Positions 34,359 to 42,051 of a DNA stretch of 64,000 nt are shown one piece after another. The stretch is taken from assembly GCF_030730925.1 (NCBI RefSeq), contig NZ_JAVAMB010000017.1, forward strand, positions 38,475 through 102,474, read 5' to 3'. The notes beneath the pieces were generated by a model. That model made no database searches. It saw nothing but the letters and a program-made list of their open reading frames with translations, and was not told the DNA's origin. Source of the DNA: Flavobacterium sp. DG2-3 (GTDB lineage: Bacteria > Bacteroidota > Bacteroidia > Flavobacteriales > Flavobacteriaceae). Position numbers and translations under genes: made by a program. Each line of letters opens with the position of its first letter. Position 1 is the first letter of the stretch.

Positions 34359-34781
34359 ATGGCTACTAATAAAACAACCGAAACCTCCAACAGCGTTACT
34401 GATTTTATAAACGCTGTAGAAAATGAAGCGAAGAGAAATGATGCTTTTGAATTGGTAAAAATAATGCAGGAAGTCACAGGTTTTGAACCTAAAATGTGGG
34501 GGGCGAGCATTATTGGTTTTGGAAGTTACCATTACAAATATGACAGCGGACACGAAGGCGATGCGCCATTGGCTGGATTCTCGCCAAGAAAAGCAGCTAC
34601 AACTGTCTATTTTTATCTGCCAGAAGAAAACAGAGAAGAACTTTTGTCTCAACTCGGAAAACATACCTCTTCTAAAGCCTGCATTTACATTAAAAAATTA
34701 GCTGACATTGATATCGAAATCTTAAAAAAGATAATTTTACGTTCAATGGAATACACCCAAAATTTATATCCTTCCAAATAA
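34359..34781 (+). CDS. DUF1801 domain protein (second of three)
   Basis: This 140-residue protein has the DUF1801 pattern MWGASIIGFGSYHYKYDSGH followed by FSPRKAATTVYFYLPEE and the final segment KLADIDIEILKKIILRS. It starts 2 bp after the serine hydrolase gene and ends 1 bp before the MBL hydrolase gene, so the three make a tight operon. The contribution of DUF1801 is unknown. Confidence 0.85.
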   Translation: MATNKTTETSNSVTDFINAVENEAKRNDAFELVKIMQEVTGFEPKMWGASIIGFGSYHYKYDSGHEGDAPLAGFSPRKAATTVYFYLPEENREELLSQLGKHTSSKACIYIKKLADIDIEILKKIILRSMEYTQNLYPSK

Positions 34782-34782
34782 A

Positions 34783-35886
34783 ATGATCACATTCTTAATT
34801 CTGATATTTGCACTAATACTTGCCGTTTACCTTTTTCTTCAACATCCTAAATTTGGAAAAGCGCCGTCTGGCGAAAGATTGATACAGATTCAAAACTCGC
34901 CTCAATATAAAAACGGAAAATTCGAAAACCAAAGTTTTACGCCAGATCTTGCTGAAGGCGCGAGTTATTCTAAAGTTTTTTATGATTTTTTCTTTAAAAA
35001 AGTAGCAAGAAAAATTCCGACCGATTTAATTCCGTCTGTAAAAACCAATTTACTTGAACTTGCTTTAGATCAGGATATTTTGGTTTGGTTTGGACATTCA
35101 TCTTATTTCATTCAGTTGGAAGGAAAACGCTTTTTGATCGATCCCGTTTTCAGCGGAAACGCCTCTCCTATTCCAGGAACCACAAAATCTTTCAAAGGTT
35201 CTGATATTTATACTGTTGATGATCTTCCAGAAATTGATTATTTACTGATTACACACGATCATTACGATCATTTGGATTATGAAACGATTTTAAAATTAAA
35301 ACCTAAAACAAGGAAAATAATCACAGCTCTTGGCGTAGGTTCGCATTTTGAATTCTGGGGTTTCTCAAAAGAAATAATTATCGAAAAAGACTGGTACAGC
35401 ACTGTTCAATTAGATGAAAATCTGACCATTCATACAGCTCCATCAAGACATTTTTCGGGCAGAGGATTTAAACGATGTAATACGCTTTGGACTTCTTTTA
35501 TTTTAGAAAGCAAAGATTTTAAGATGTATTTAGGCGGAGACAGTGGCTACGACAAACATTTTGCTGAAATTGGCGAAAAATACGGGCCTTTTGATATTGC
35601 TTTAATTGACAATGGACAATACAACCAGAGTTGGAAATATATTCATAATTTACCCGAAGATGTCATAAAAGCTATGAAAGATTTGAAAGCAAAAAGAGTA
35701 TTTCCGGTACATTCTTCAAAATTTGCTTTATCGCTTCACTCGTGGGATGAGCCTTTGAAAAAAGTAACAGAATTGAATAGTTTATCTGAAAACCCGATTC
35801 CATTAATTACTCCTATGATTGGTGAAAAAGTTGAACTCAGAAATAAGAATCAGCAGTTTAAAAAGTGGTGGGAAGGAATCCACTAG
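34783..35886 (+). CDS. MBL-fold metal-dependent hydrolase (NAPE-PLD/UlaG-like)
   Basis: This 367-residue protein has an N-terminal membrane helix (residues 2-20) and a metallo-beta-lactamase core: VWFGHSSYFIQLEGKRFLID, the dinuclear metal motif THDHYDHLDY, HTAPSRHFSGRGFKR, LGGDSGYDKHF and a C-terminal PVHSSKFALS. The features fit the NAPE-PLD-like group, suggesting a phosphodiester or lipid substrate, though this is only inferred. It is the third gene of the serine hydrolase-DUF1801-MBL operon and is followed by a palindromic repeat. Confidence 0.92.
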   Translation: MITFLILIFALILAVYLFLQHPKFGKAPSGERLIQIQNSPQYKNGKFENQSFTPDLAEGASYSKVFYDFFFKKVARKIPTDLIPSVKTNLLELALDQDILVWFGHSSYFIQLEGKRFLIDPVFSGNASPIPGTTKSFKGSDIYTVDDLPEIDYLLITHDHYDHLDYETILKLKPKTRKIITALGVGSHFEFWGFSKEIIIEKDWYSTVQLDENLTIHTAPSRHFSGRGFKRCNTLWTSFILESKDFKMYLGGDSGYDKHFAEIGEKYGPFDIALIDNGQYNQSWKYIHNLPEDVIKAMKDLKAKRVFPVHSSKFALSLHSWDEPLKKVTELNSLSENPIPLITPMIGEKVELRNKNQQFKKWWEGIH

Positions 35887-35887
35887 G

Positions 35888-35983
35888 CTTCTCCCGAAGT
35901 TTCGGGACGCTCAGCCAGAAACGTATATCAAATCTGACTTAAAATTTTTAAACCAACTGTCTCCCTGAGCGAAGTCGAAGGGC
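35888..35983. repeat. Palindromic element of the TTGTC..CTGA family
   Basis: The left part CTTCTCCCGAAGTTTCGGGA..GCTCAG and the right part TGTCTCCCTGAGCGAAGTCG..AAGGG carry the same words as the element at 57816 in inverted order. It lies between the MBL gene and the lactonase gene. Confidence 0.65.
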
Positions 35984-36000
35984 AAAACCTGAAACCAAAA

Positions 36001-37125
36001 ATGAAACCAAAAATATACTATTCTGCACTTGCACTTTTATTCACAATAACCCTATTTTCTCAAAACACCTACGTGTTTTTAGGATCTTACAATCGTGATA
36101 AAACAGCTGAAGCCATTCAAGTTTATCAATTAGACACAGTAAGCGGAAAACTAACCAAATTTACTTCAGTCAAAAATATTGTAAATCCGTCGTATTTGAC
36201 GGTTTCTCCAAACGGAAAATATGTTTATGCCTGTACTGATACCAAAACTCCAAATGCGGGAAGTATAAGCAGTTTCGAATTTAATCCATCTACAAAAACT
36301 TTGACCTTTTTAAACAGTCAGAGAAGCGGTGGCGAAAATCCGGTTTATGTGAGCGTACATAAAAACGGAAAATGGCTTGCCACTGCGAATTACACAGAAG
36401 GAAGCGTATCGGTTTTTCCCCTTTTAGAAAATGGTAAAATCGATTCAATTGCACAGAATTTTCAGTATACAGACGGAAGTGTGAACAAAGAACGACAAAC
36501 CAAGTCTCATGTGCATTCAGCGGTATTTTCACCACAATGCGATTATTTATTTTTACCCGATTTAGGAGCCGATAAAATACGCTGTTATGCTTTTGATGAA
36601 AATCAAAAAAAGCCTTTATTAGAAACTGCAAATCCGTTTACGAAAACTGATTTAGAAGCTGGTCCAAGACATTTTACTTTTCATCCCAATCAAAAATGGG
36701 CATATTGCATTGAAGAAATGGCTGGACAAATAAGCGTTTATAAATATGAAAATGGCATTTTAACTAAAATTCAGCGAATTGCCACACATTCAAATGAAAT
36801 AAAAGACGGATTTGAAAGCTCTGATATTCACATTTCTCCTGATGGAAAGTTTCTGTATGCAACCAACCGCGGTAAAGAAAATAATATTGCCATTTTCGCT
36901 ATTGACGAAAACGGACTGCTGAAAAACATTGGTTATCAATCTACTTTAGGAAAACATCCGAGAGTTTTTGCTCTTGATGAAAGCGGGAAATTTTTAGTAG
37001 CATCCAATGTTCAAACTGGAAATGTGGTTGTTTTTAAAAGAGATTCTAAAACCGGACTATTGAAAAAAACAGGAAAACAGATTAAAATGGAAAATGTTTC
37101 TTGTGTACAGATTAAGAGAATTTAA
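36001..37125 (+). CDS. Exported lactonase-family (6-phosphogluconolactonase-like) beta-propeller
   Basis: This 374-residue protein has a signal peptide (ending about residue 22) and seven WD-like blades of the YkgB/Pgl lactonase family. Repeating words are NPSYLTVSPNGKYVYAC, SHVHSAVFSPQCDYLFLPDLG, RHFTFHPNQKWAYCIEE, SSDIHISPDGKFLYATNRG and HPRVFALDESGKFLVASN. Cytoplasmic members hydrolyse 6-phosphogluconolactone; export here points to another lactone or a binding function. The start follows a spacer made of repeat words. Length is normal. Confidence 0.9.
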   Translation: MKPKIYYSALALLFTITLFSQNTYVFLGSYNRDKTAEAIQVYQLDTVSGKLTKFTSVKNIVNPSYLTVSPNGKYVYACTDTKTPNAGSISSFEFNPSTKTLTFLNSQRSGGENPVYVSVHKNGKWLATANYTEGSVSVFPLLENGKIDSIAQNFQYTDGSVNKERQTKSHVHSAVFSPQCDYLFLPDLGADKIRCYAFDENQKKPLLETANPFTKTDLEAGPRHFTFHPNQKWAYCIEEMAGQISVYKYENGILTKIQRIATHSNEIKDGFESSDIHISPDGKFLYATNRGKENNIAIFAIDENGLLKNIGYQSTLGKHPRVFALDESGKFLVASNVQTGNVVVFKRDSKTGLLKKTGKQIKMENVSCVQIKRI

Positions 37126-37154
37126 AAAATTAGCTTTTAACTAAAAACCATAAA

Positions 37155-37682
37155 ATGCAAACATCAAATTTCAATTTACAGCCAGATTTTTTAGAAAACG
37201 AAATTTCAAAGTTAATTCCGTTAGAAGAAAAACATTTTGAAGCGTTATTTGAAGCTGCTTCTGATCCCTTAATTTGGGAACAAAATCCAGTTAAAGACCG
37301 ATATACAAAAGAAGGTTTTAAAACTTTTTTCGATATTATAATTACAAAAAATCCATTTCTGATTCTCGATAAACAGACTAATGAAGTAATGGGAACAACA
37401 AGTTTCTACGATTACAATCCAGAAAAATCGAATGTTGGAATTGGCTACACTTTTATTACGAGAAAATATTGGGGCGGCCCGTATAATAAATCCAACAAAA
37501 AATTAATGATGGACTATGCTTTTCAGCACGTTGATTCGGTACTTTTTCATGTTGGATCAGAAAATTTCCGTTCGCAAAAGGCCGTTTTAAAACTCGGAGC
37601 AGAAAAAATAAATGATCTTACGTTTAACATAAATGGCGTAGACGTTCCGTATTTTGAATATGAATTGAAGAAAAACAGATAA
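37155..37682 (+). CDS. RimJ/RimL-type GNAT acetyltransferase
   Basis: This 175-residue acetyltransferase has the layout of the RimJ/L group: LIPLEEKHFEALFEAASDP at the N-terminus, LDKQTNEVMGTTSFYDYNPE, then VGIGYTFITRKYWGGPYNKSN for acetyl-CoA binding and FRSQKAVLKLGAEKI near the end. The usual QRxxGxG loop is replaced by a YWGGPYNK form that is common in this subfamily. The acceptor is unknown. It is 29 bp after the lactonase gene and is followed by a heptamer repeat pair. Confidence 0.88.
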   Translation: MQTSNFNLQPDFLENEISKLIPLEEKHFEALFEAASDPLIWEQNPVKDRYTKEGFKTFFDIIITKNPFLILDKQTNEVMGTTSFYDYNPEKSNVGIGYTFITRKYWGGPYNKSNKKLMMDYAFQHVDSVLFHVGSENFRSQKAVLKLGAEKINDLTFNINGVDVPYFEYELKKNR

Positions 37683-37683
37683 A

Positions 37684-37783
37684 AATTATGAGTTATTAAT
37701 TATGAATTATAAGTCAGAAAGCAAACTGATATTCGTTTACAATTCTAAAATTCATAACTCCTAATTCATAACTTATAATTAAA
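37684..37783. repeat. Inverted pair of 7-nt-period arrays (AATTATG / AATTCAT)
   Basis: AATTATG-type heptamers start at 37684, 37691, 37698 and 37705, directly after the stop codon of the GNAT gene. The reverse form AATTCAT/AACTTAT starts at 37749, 37756, 37763, 37770 and 37777 and runs to within 5 bp of the next start codon. Confidence 0.75.
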
Positions 37784-37787
37784 AAAA

Positions 37788-38369
37788 ATGAAAAGAATAA
37801 CCGTTTTCTGTGCTTCAAGTTTTGGCACTGAAAAAATTTACGAAGAACAAGCTACTGCTTTGGGTAAAACGTTGGCTGAACAAAATATAGAATTAATTTA
37901 TGGCGGTGCAAATGTCGGTTTAATGGGCGCCGTTGCAGACGGAGCTTTGAACGCGGGCGGAAAAGTAATTGGCGTATTGCCTAATTTTTTAAGGTCGAAA
38001 GAAATAGCTCATTTAGGCTTAACCGAATTAATTTTGGTAGAAAGCATGCACGAAAGAAAAACCAAAATGAACGATTTATGCGATGGCGTAATTGCGCTTC
38101 CAGGCGGTTTTGGAACACTCGAAGAACTTTTTGAAATGCTGACTTGGGCACAATTAGGATTACATAAAAAACCAATTGCAGTTTTAAACATAAACGGCTT
38201 TTACGACTCGCTTATCGAATTGCTGCAAACTATGACAGAAAAAGGACTGCTGAAAGAAGTCAATCAAAAAATGCTTTTGGTAAGCGATACTATTGAAGAT
38301 TTATTAGAACAAATGAAAAATTACACTGCTCCAACAGTTGGTAAATGGATTGATAAAAAAACGTTATAA
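37788..38369 (+). CDS. LOG-family (TIGR00730) nucleotide phosphoribohydrolase
   Basis: This 193-residue protein has the full LOG signature: CASSFGTEKIYEEQATALG, YGGANVGLMGAVADGAL, ESMHERK and PGGFGTLEELFE. The family cleaves nucleoside 5'-monophosphates, including cytokinin precursors, to a free base and ribose phosphate. In bacteria without cytokinins the job may be purine-nucleotide salvage (inference). Length and motifs are standard. The leader is made of AATTCAT heptamers. Confidence 0.93.
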   Translation: MKRITVFCASSFGTEKIYEEQATALGKTLAEQNIELIYGGANVGLMGAVADGALNAGGKVIGVLPNFLRSKEIAHLGLTELILVESMHERKTKMNDLCDGVIALPGGFGTLEELFEMLTWAQLGLHKKPIAVLNINGFYDSLIELLQTMTEKGLLKEVNQKMLLVSDTIEDLLEQMKNYTAPTVGKWIDKKTL

Positions 38370-38450
38370 GTAAATTGTCAGAAGGCTCAGTAAAAAATTT
38401 AGCCTTATATTTACATTTCCTCCTTACTTCTAACTCTAACTTCAAACAAA

Positions 38451-38918
38451 ATGAAAACAGAAAACAACAAATTTGCAAAAGCCGAAATGCTGATTCGAAA
38501 ACCTGTTTCAGAAGTTTTTCAGGCTTTTATTGATCCTCAGATTACGAGTAAATTTTGGTTTACTAAAGGATCTGGAAAATTAGAAGAAAATCAGAAAACG
38601 GAATGGACTTGGGAAATGTATGGTTTTTCGCTTTCGGTTACGACGCTTGTCGTTCAAGAAAATAAAAAGATTGTCATTGAATGGGGAAATCCTGATGAAA
38701 TTACTTTGGTAGAATGGGTTTTCAGTCCGTTAAACGAAAATGAAACTTTTGTAAGTATTACTAATTCTGGTTTTCATGGCGATGCTGATAAAATAATCGA
38801 TCAGGTTCGTAATTCGACTGAAGGTTTTACTTTGGTTTTGGCTGGTGCTAAAGCTTATTTGGAACATCATTTGCAGTTAAATTTGGTTTTGGATCGTTTC
38901 CCGAAAGGGCTTGCCTGA
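38451..38918 (+). CDS. SRPBCC (AHSA1-like) protein, second
   Basis: This 155-residue helix-grip protein has the AHSA1-like pattern: KAEMLIRKPVSEVFQAFIDP, FWFTKGSGKLEENQKTEWTW and the end segment STEGFTLVLAGAKAYLEHHL. It differs clearly from the SRPBCC protein at 32241. Function and ligand are unknown. The gene is followed by the 570-bp CGCAAAG repeat region. Confidence 0.87.
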   Translation: MKTENNKFAKAEMLIRKPVSEVFQAFIDPQITSKFWFTKGSGKLEENQKTEWTWEMYGFSLSVTTLVVQENKKIVIEWGNPDEITLVEWVFSPLNENETFVSITNSGFHGDADKIIDQVRNSTEGFTLVLAGAKAYLEHHLQLNLVLDRFPKGLA

Positions 38919-38925
38919 TTGTGAT

Positions 38926-39340
38926 TTAACCGCAGAGCACGCAAAGGTTTTTACACAGAGAACGCGAAGTTTTTTTTGAGAAGTCATTAAAATGAAAAAG
39001 ATCGCAAAGCTATGTCAATATAAATAGTGTCACTTTATGTTAAAAATTTAACCGCAGAGAACGCAAAGGTTTTACGCAAAGGGCGCAAAGTTTTTTTGAG
39101 GGGATCATTAAAATGAAAAAGATCGCAAAGCTTTGTGTAAAAAAAGTTTTAACTAAACAGAGATTTGTCAACATAACGCTTTGCGAACTTAATATGTAGA
39201 TTCTGCTTAGTCTAACAATTAAAATAATCTTAGCGAACTTTGCGTAAAAATTTAACCGCAAAGAACGCAAAAGTTTTTACGCAAAGAACGCGAAGTTTTG
39301 AGTATTATTAATAATGAAAAGATCACAAAGCTTTCTCTAG
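38926..39340. repeat. Three tandem-dispersed copies of a CGCAAAG element
   Basis: Copies begin at about 38926, 39047 and 39251 with AACCGCAGAG or AACCGCAAAG, followed by nonamer-spaced CGCAAAG/CGCGAAG words. The first two continue through ATTAAAATGAAAAAGATCGC. A final related stretch lies at 39400-39440. They fill the 568-bp spacer 38919-39486, which has no gene. Confidence 0.8.
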
Positions 39341-39452
39341 ATAACGCTTCGCGAACTTAAAATATAGATTCCAATTAGCCTAGCAATTAAAATACCTTTG
39401 CGCACTTTGCGGTAAAAAAATTAAACGCAAAGTTTTTACGCACAGACAACTT

Positions 39453-39480
39453 GAAACATGAAACATTAAACTTGAAACAA
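39453..39480. repeat. 7-nt-period array (GAAACAT, four units) before a start codon
   Basis: Units start at 39453, 39460, 39467 and 39474 and stop 6 bp before the ATG of the DUF1801 gene. The reverse form GTTTCAT occurs before bshB1 at 57608. Confidence 0.75.
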
Positions 39481-39486
39481 AAAATC

Positions 39487-39855
39487 ATGGACATTAAAAA
39501 ACCTGAAAATATAGACGAATACATTGGTGGATTTCCAAATGATGTTCAGGAAATTTTGGAGAAAGTTAGAATGACGATTCAAAAAGCGGCTCCAGATGCT
39601 AAAGAAAAAATCAGTTATTCGATGCCGGCTTTTGACCAGAATGGAATTGTCGTTTATTTTGCTGCTTTTAAAAACCACATCGGACTTTATGCTCTCCCAA
39701 GCGGGCACGAAGCTTTTGCGGAAAGACTTTCTAGATATAAATCTGGAAAAGGCTCCGTTCAGTTTCCTTTAAAAGATCCAATACCTTATGATTTAATTGC
39801 CGAAATCGTTAAATTTAGGGTCAAAGAAAATCTGGAAAAAGGAAAAAAGAAATAA
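39487..39855 (+). CDS. DUF1801/YdhG-like protein (third)
   Basis: This 122-residue protein has the YdhG form of DUF1801, known from iron-chaperone-like frataxin folds: IDEYIGGFPNDVQEILEKVR, KISYSMPAFDQNGIVVYFAAF and HIGLYALPSGHEAF. The start is the ATG giving MDIKKPENIDE; an upstream TTG lies in the heptamer array. An iron-related role is suggested for the fold but not shown. It is followed after 26 bp by the TlpA-like gene. Confidence 0.88.
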   Translation: MDIKKPENIDEYIGGFPNDVQEILEKVRMTIQKAAPDAKEKISYSMPAFDQNGIVVYFAAFKNHIGLYALPSGHEAFAERLSRYKSGKGSVQFPLKDPIPYDLIAEIVKFRVKENLEKGKKK

Positions 39856-39881
39856 ATTTATTAATTCAAAAAACTCTTTTC

Positions 39882-40775
39882 ATGATTCGATTTTCTTTTA
39901 CTGTGATGCTTTTCTTTATTAGTTACTTGATTACTGCTCAGGTTGAAACTGCATTAGAAAAAGAAATTTTAGAACTGCACCAACCTACCAAAATCGTTCA
40001 GGATTCTATCGTTAAACTGCAAAAAGAAGTTTTATCAAAGATTGAATTTGAAAAAGATTCTGTTGCTAAAAAACAATTAATACTTCGTTTAGATACACTT
40101 GAAAATGCTAAAGATCAAAATGCCATAAACGAATTAAAACTTGATTTTATTTTCGCCAAAAAACATCCGAATTCATTTACTGCATTACGCTTAATGCGTT
40201 TACACGTTAGTCGTTTTATTGGTATGAATTTTTACGACAATTTTGTAGAAGTCTTTGAAAATTTTACTCCCGAAATAAAAAATTCTGAAAAAGGAAAAGA
40301 GATGGCCGAAAAGCTTAAATACTTCAAACAAAGCAAAATTGGGAGTTTTGCTCCCGAATTTACTTTAAAAGATATTGATGATAAAACAATTTCACTTTCA
40401 GATTTCAAAAACAAAAAATATGTTTTAATTGATTTTTGGGCAAGCTGGTGCGGACCTTGCAGAGAGGAATTACCCTATATAAAAGAATTATATAAAAAAT
40501 ATAAAGACCAGGGTTTTGAAATTATTAGCATTGCAAAAGATGACAAATCTGACTTGTGGAAAAACGCAATTGCAAAAGAAAAAATTGAATATTGGAAACA
40601 TATTTTTATTACAGAAAACGATAAAAAAATCATTACTGATTATTTTGTATACGGAATTCCCCATAAAGTCTTAATCGATAAAAATGGTATAATTATTGGA
40701 AAATGGAAAGGCAGTGGCGAAATTAACAAAGCAGACTTACAACAGCTTTTAAAATCAATTTTTGAAAGTGAATAA
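39882..40775 (+). CDS. TlpA-family exported thioredoxin-like protein
   Basis: This 297-residue protein has a signal peptide (to about residue 19), a helical N-terminal domain rich in Lys and Glu, and a C-terminal thioredoxin fold starting FAPEFTLKDIDDKTISLSDF. The redox site is SWCGPC with C190 and C193. The cis-proline is in YGIPHKVLID. Such proteins keep periplasmic thiols reduced, for example in cytochrome c maturation. The partner is not evident. It is 8 bp upstream of the 2H protein gene. Confidence 0.92.
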   Translation: MIRFSFTVMLFFISYLITAQVETALEKEILELHQPTKIVQDSIVKLQKEVLSKIEFEKDSVAKKQLILRLDTLENAKDQNAINELKLDFIFAKKHPNSFTALRLMRLHVSRFIGMNFYDNFVEVFENFTPEIKNSEKGKEMAEKLKYFKQSKIGSFAPEFTLKDIDDKTISLSDFKNKKYVLIDFWASWCGPCREELPYIKELYKKYKDQGFEIISIAKDDKSDLWKNAIAKEKIEYWKHIFITENDKKIITDYFVYGIPHKVLIDKNGIIIGKWKGSGEINKADLQQLLKSIFESE

Positions 40776-40783
40776 TTTTTAAA

Positions 40784-41467
40784 ATGAATTTAACCGAACA
40801 CTACAACGACCTTTATAAATCATCTTCTGAAATCATTTCGGCAGGAAAATATTCAATTGATTCTGAACTTAAAAACGAGTCAGATTCCCGTTTTGGAATT
40901 ACATTGCTTATTCGCCCAAATGATGAAATTAAAGCTAATATTCAAGATTTTATTAGCGAATTGAAAAAAACGGAGCCTGAACAGTATTTTTATCCAGATT
41001 CAGATATTCATATTACGGTTATGTCAATTATTTCTTGTTCCTCAGATTTCAATTTAAATCAGATTTCGCCAAACGAATATATTGAAGTGATTTGCAGAAG
41101 TCTTGTTGATGTTGAGAAAATCTCGATTCAGTTTAAAGGAATAACTGCTTCTCCGTCTGCTCTTATGATTCAGGGATTTCCGAGTGATGAAACTTTAAAT
41201 AACTTGCGAAACAGACTTCGCGAAAATTTCAAAAATTCAGGATTACAGCAAAGCATAGACAGCCGTTATTCTATAGCAACAGCGCATGCTACCGTAATGC
41301 GTTTTCAGGAAAAACTTCATAATCCGAAAAAACTAATAGAAATAGCTGAAAGATTCCGTGATTATGATTTCGGAACATTCGAAGTCAAAAATTTAGAATT
41401 GGTTTATAATGACTGGTATCAGCGTAAAAGTACCACGCGTGTTTTGGGTGATTTTGGTTTGAGATAG
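40784..41467 (+). CDS. 2H phosphoesterase-superfamily protein
   Basis: This 227-residue protein has the two H-x-T motifs of the 2H phosphoesterase superfamily: HIT at residues 76-78 and HAT at 168-170, each inside a hydrophobic strand. The superfamily contains 2'-5' RNA ligases and cyclic phosphodiesterases acting on 2',3'-cyclic ends. Close flavobacterial relatives are often listed with the doubtful name mutarotase. It starts 8 bp after the TlpA-like gene. Substrate unknown. Confidence 0.82.
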   Translation: MNLTEHYNDLYKSSSEIISAGKYSIDSELKNESDSRFGITLLIRPNDEIKANIQDFISELKKTEPEQYFYPDSDIHITVMSIISCSSDFNLNQISPNEYIEVICRSLVDVEKISIQFKGITASPSALMIQGFPSDETLNNLRNRLRENFKNSGLQQSIDSRYSIATAHATVMRFQEKLHNPKKLIEIAERFRDYDFGTFEVKNLELVYNDWYQRKSTTRVLGDFGLR

Positions 41468-41474
41468 TTTTTTT

Positions 41475-41503
41475 GCCACGAATTACACCAATTTCACCAA
41501 TTC
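41475..41503. repeat. 9-nt-period half repeat (CACGAATTA type)
   Basis: Units CACGAATTA, CACCAATTT and CACCAATTC follow each other from 41477 at 9-nt spacing. It resembles the left arm of the palindrome at 45935 without the right arm. Confidence 0.65.
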
Positions 41504-41512
41504 ATTTTTTCT

Positions 41513-41872
41513 TTATTTAAATTTACCAAAATGCCATAAAACACCAGAAGGATCATGCAGAAAACATTCGCTTCCCCAATCTTCGTAACGAATTGGAGTT
41601 AGTTTTACTCCATATTTTTCTGTGAGAATTAAGCTCTGAAGTTCACTGTAATATCTTTCAACATCATCAACTTCAAGAAAAATCATGGTATTTTCAATCC
41701 AGTTTTTATCGTAGTAATCCTGAAGATAAAAAGCGATTTCGTCTGTTTTAAAAACCGACATTTTTGAATCTAAAACGGTTTCTTCAAAACCTAAATCGCG
41801 GTAAAAACTTCTTGAAATCTCAAAGTTTTTAGAACCTATAAATGGTCGAATTGATTTTGCGTTGTGATTCAT
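41513..41872 (-). CDS. VOC/glyoxalase-fold protein
   Basis: This 119-residue protein has a single vicinal-oxygen-chelate unit pair: RPFIGSKNFEISRSFYRDLG at the beginning, the strand DEIAFYLQDYY, FLEVDDVERYYSEL and SECFLHDPSGVLWHFGKF at the end. The start is the ATG at 41872 giving MNHNAKS. The metal ligands of glyoxalase I are not all recognisable, so binding rather than catalysis is possible. It lies 11 bp downstream of the ParD-like peptide gene on the same strand. Confidence 0.88.
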   Translation of the reverse strand: MNHNAKSIRPFIGSKNFEISRSFYRDLGFEETVLDSKMSVFKTDEIAFYLQDYYDKNWIENTMIFLEVDDVERYYSELQSLILTEKYGVKLTPIRYEDWGSECFLHDPSGVLWHFGKFK

Positions 41873-41883
41873 CAAAAAATATA

Positions 41884-42033
41884 TTAAAGATTAGGTTTAT
41901 TCTTTTTTTGCATTTTTAATGTTTCCAAATATTTCTTTGGATCGAAATTTTCCGCTCGACCACTTCTTATTCCTTCGTGTATCATTTTTTTTAGAAGTAA
42001 CAATTTATCGTTTTCATTATTATTTTTCACCAT
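41884..42033 (-). CDS. 49-residue ParD-like antitoxin tail, orphan
   Basis: This short minus-strand ORF starts at the ATG (or the GTG after it) giving MVKNNNENDKLLLLKKMIHE and continues GIRSGRAENFDPKKYLETLK. The segment EGIRSGRAENFDPKKYLE is very like the C-terminal, toxin-binding tail of ParD antitoxins. The N-terminal ribbon-helix-helix DNA-binding part is missing and no ParE-type toxin gene follows; a VOC gene follows after 11 bp instead. It is in the same frame as the antiporter gene, six codons after that stop. It may be a degraded antitoxin or a small free antidote peptide. Confidence 0.5.
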   Translation of the reverse strand: MVKNNNENDKLLLLKKMIHEGIRSGRAENFDPKKYLETLKMQKKNKPNL

Positions 42034-42051
42034 GCCATTTTGTTTAAAAAA

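Noticed and set aside
39040..39270. Minus-strand ORF of 76 codons in the CGCAAAG repeat region
   Set aside because: The peptide itself contains the repeated word RSLRLNF at both ends, as expected from repeat DNA.
38926..39440. CRISPR-like array of repeated words
   Set aside because: The repeats are too short and unevenly spaced, there are no unique spacers of 30-40 bp and no cas genes.
26941..41467. Integron or gene-cassette array
   Set aside because: No integron integrase and no attC-like sites between the genes; several genes are tightly coupled, unlike cassettes.
41884..42033. Complete ParDE toxin-antitoxin module
   Set aside because: No toxin ORF lies on either side; the downstream gene is a VOC protein and the upstream one an antiporter.
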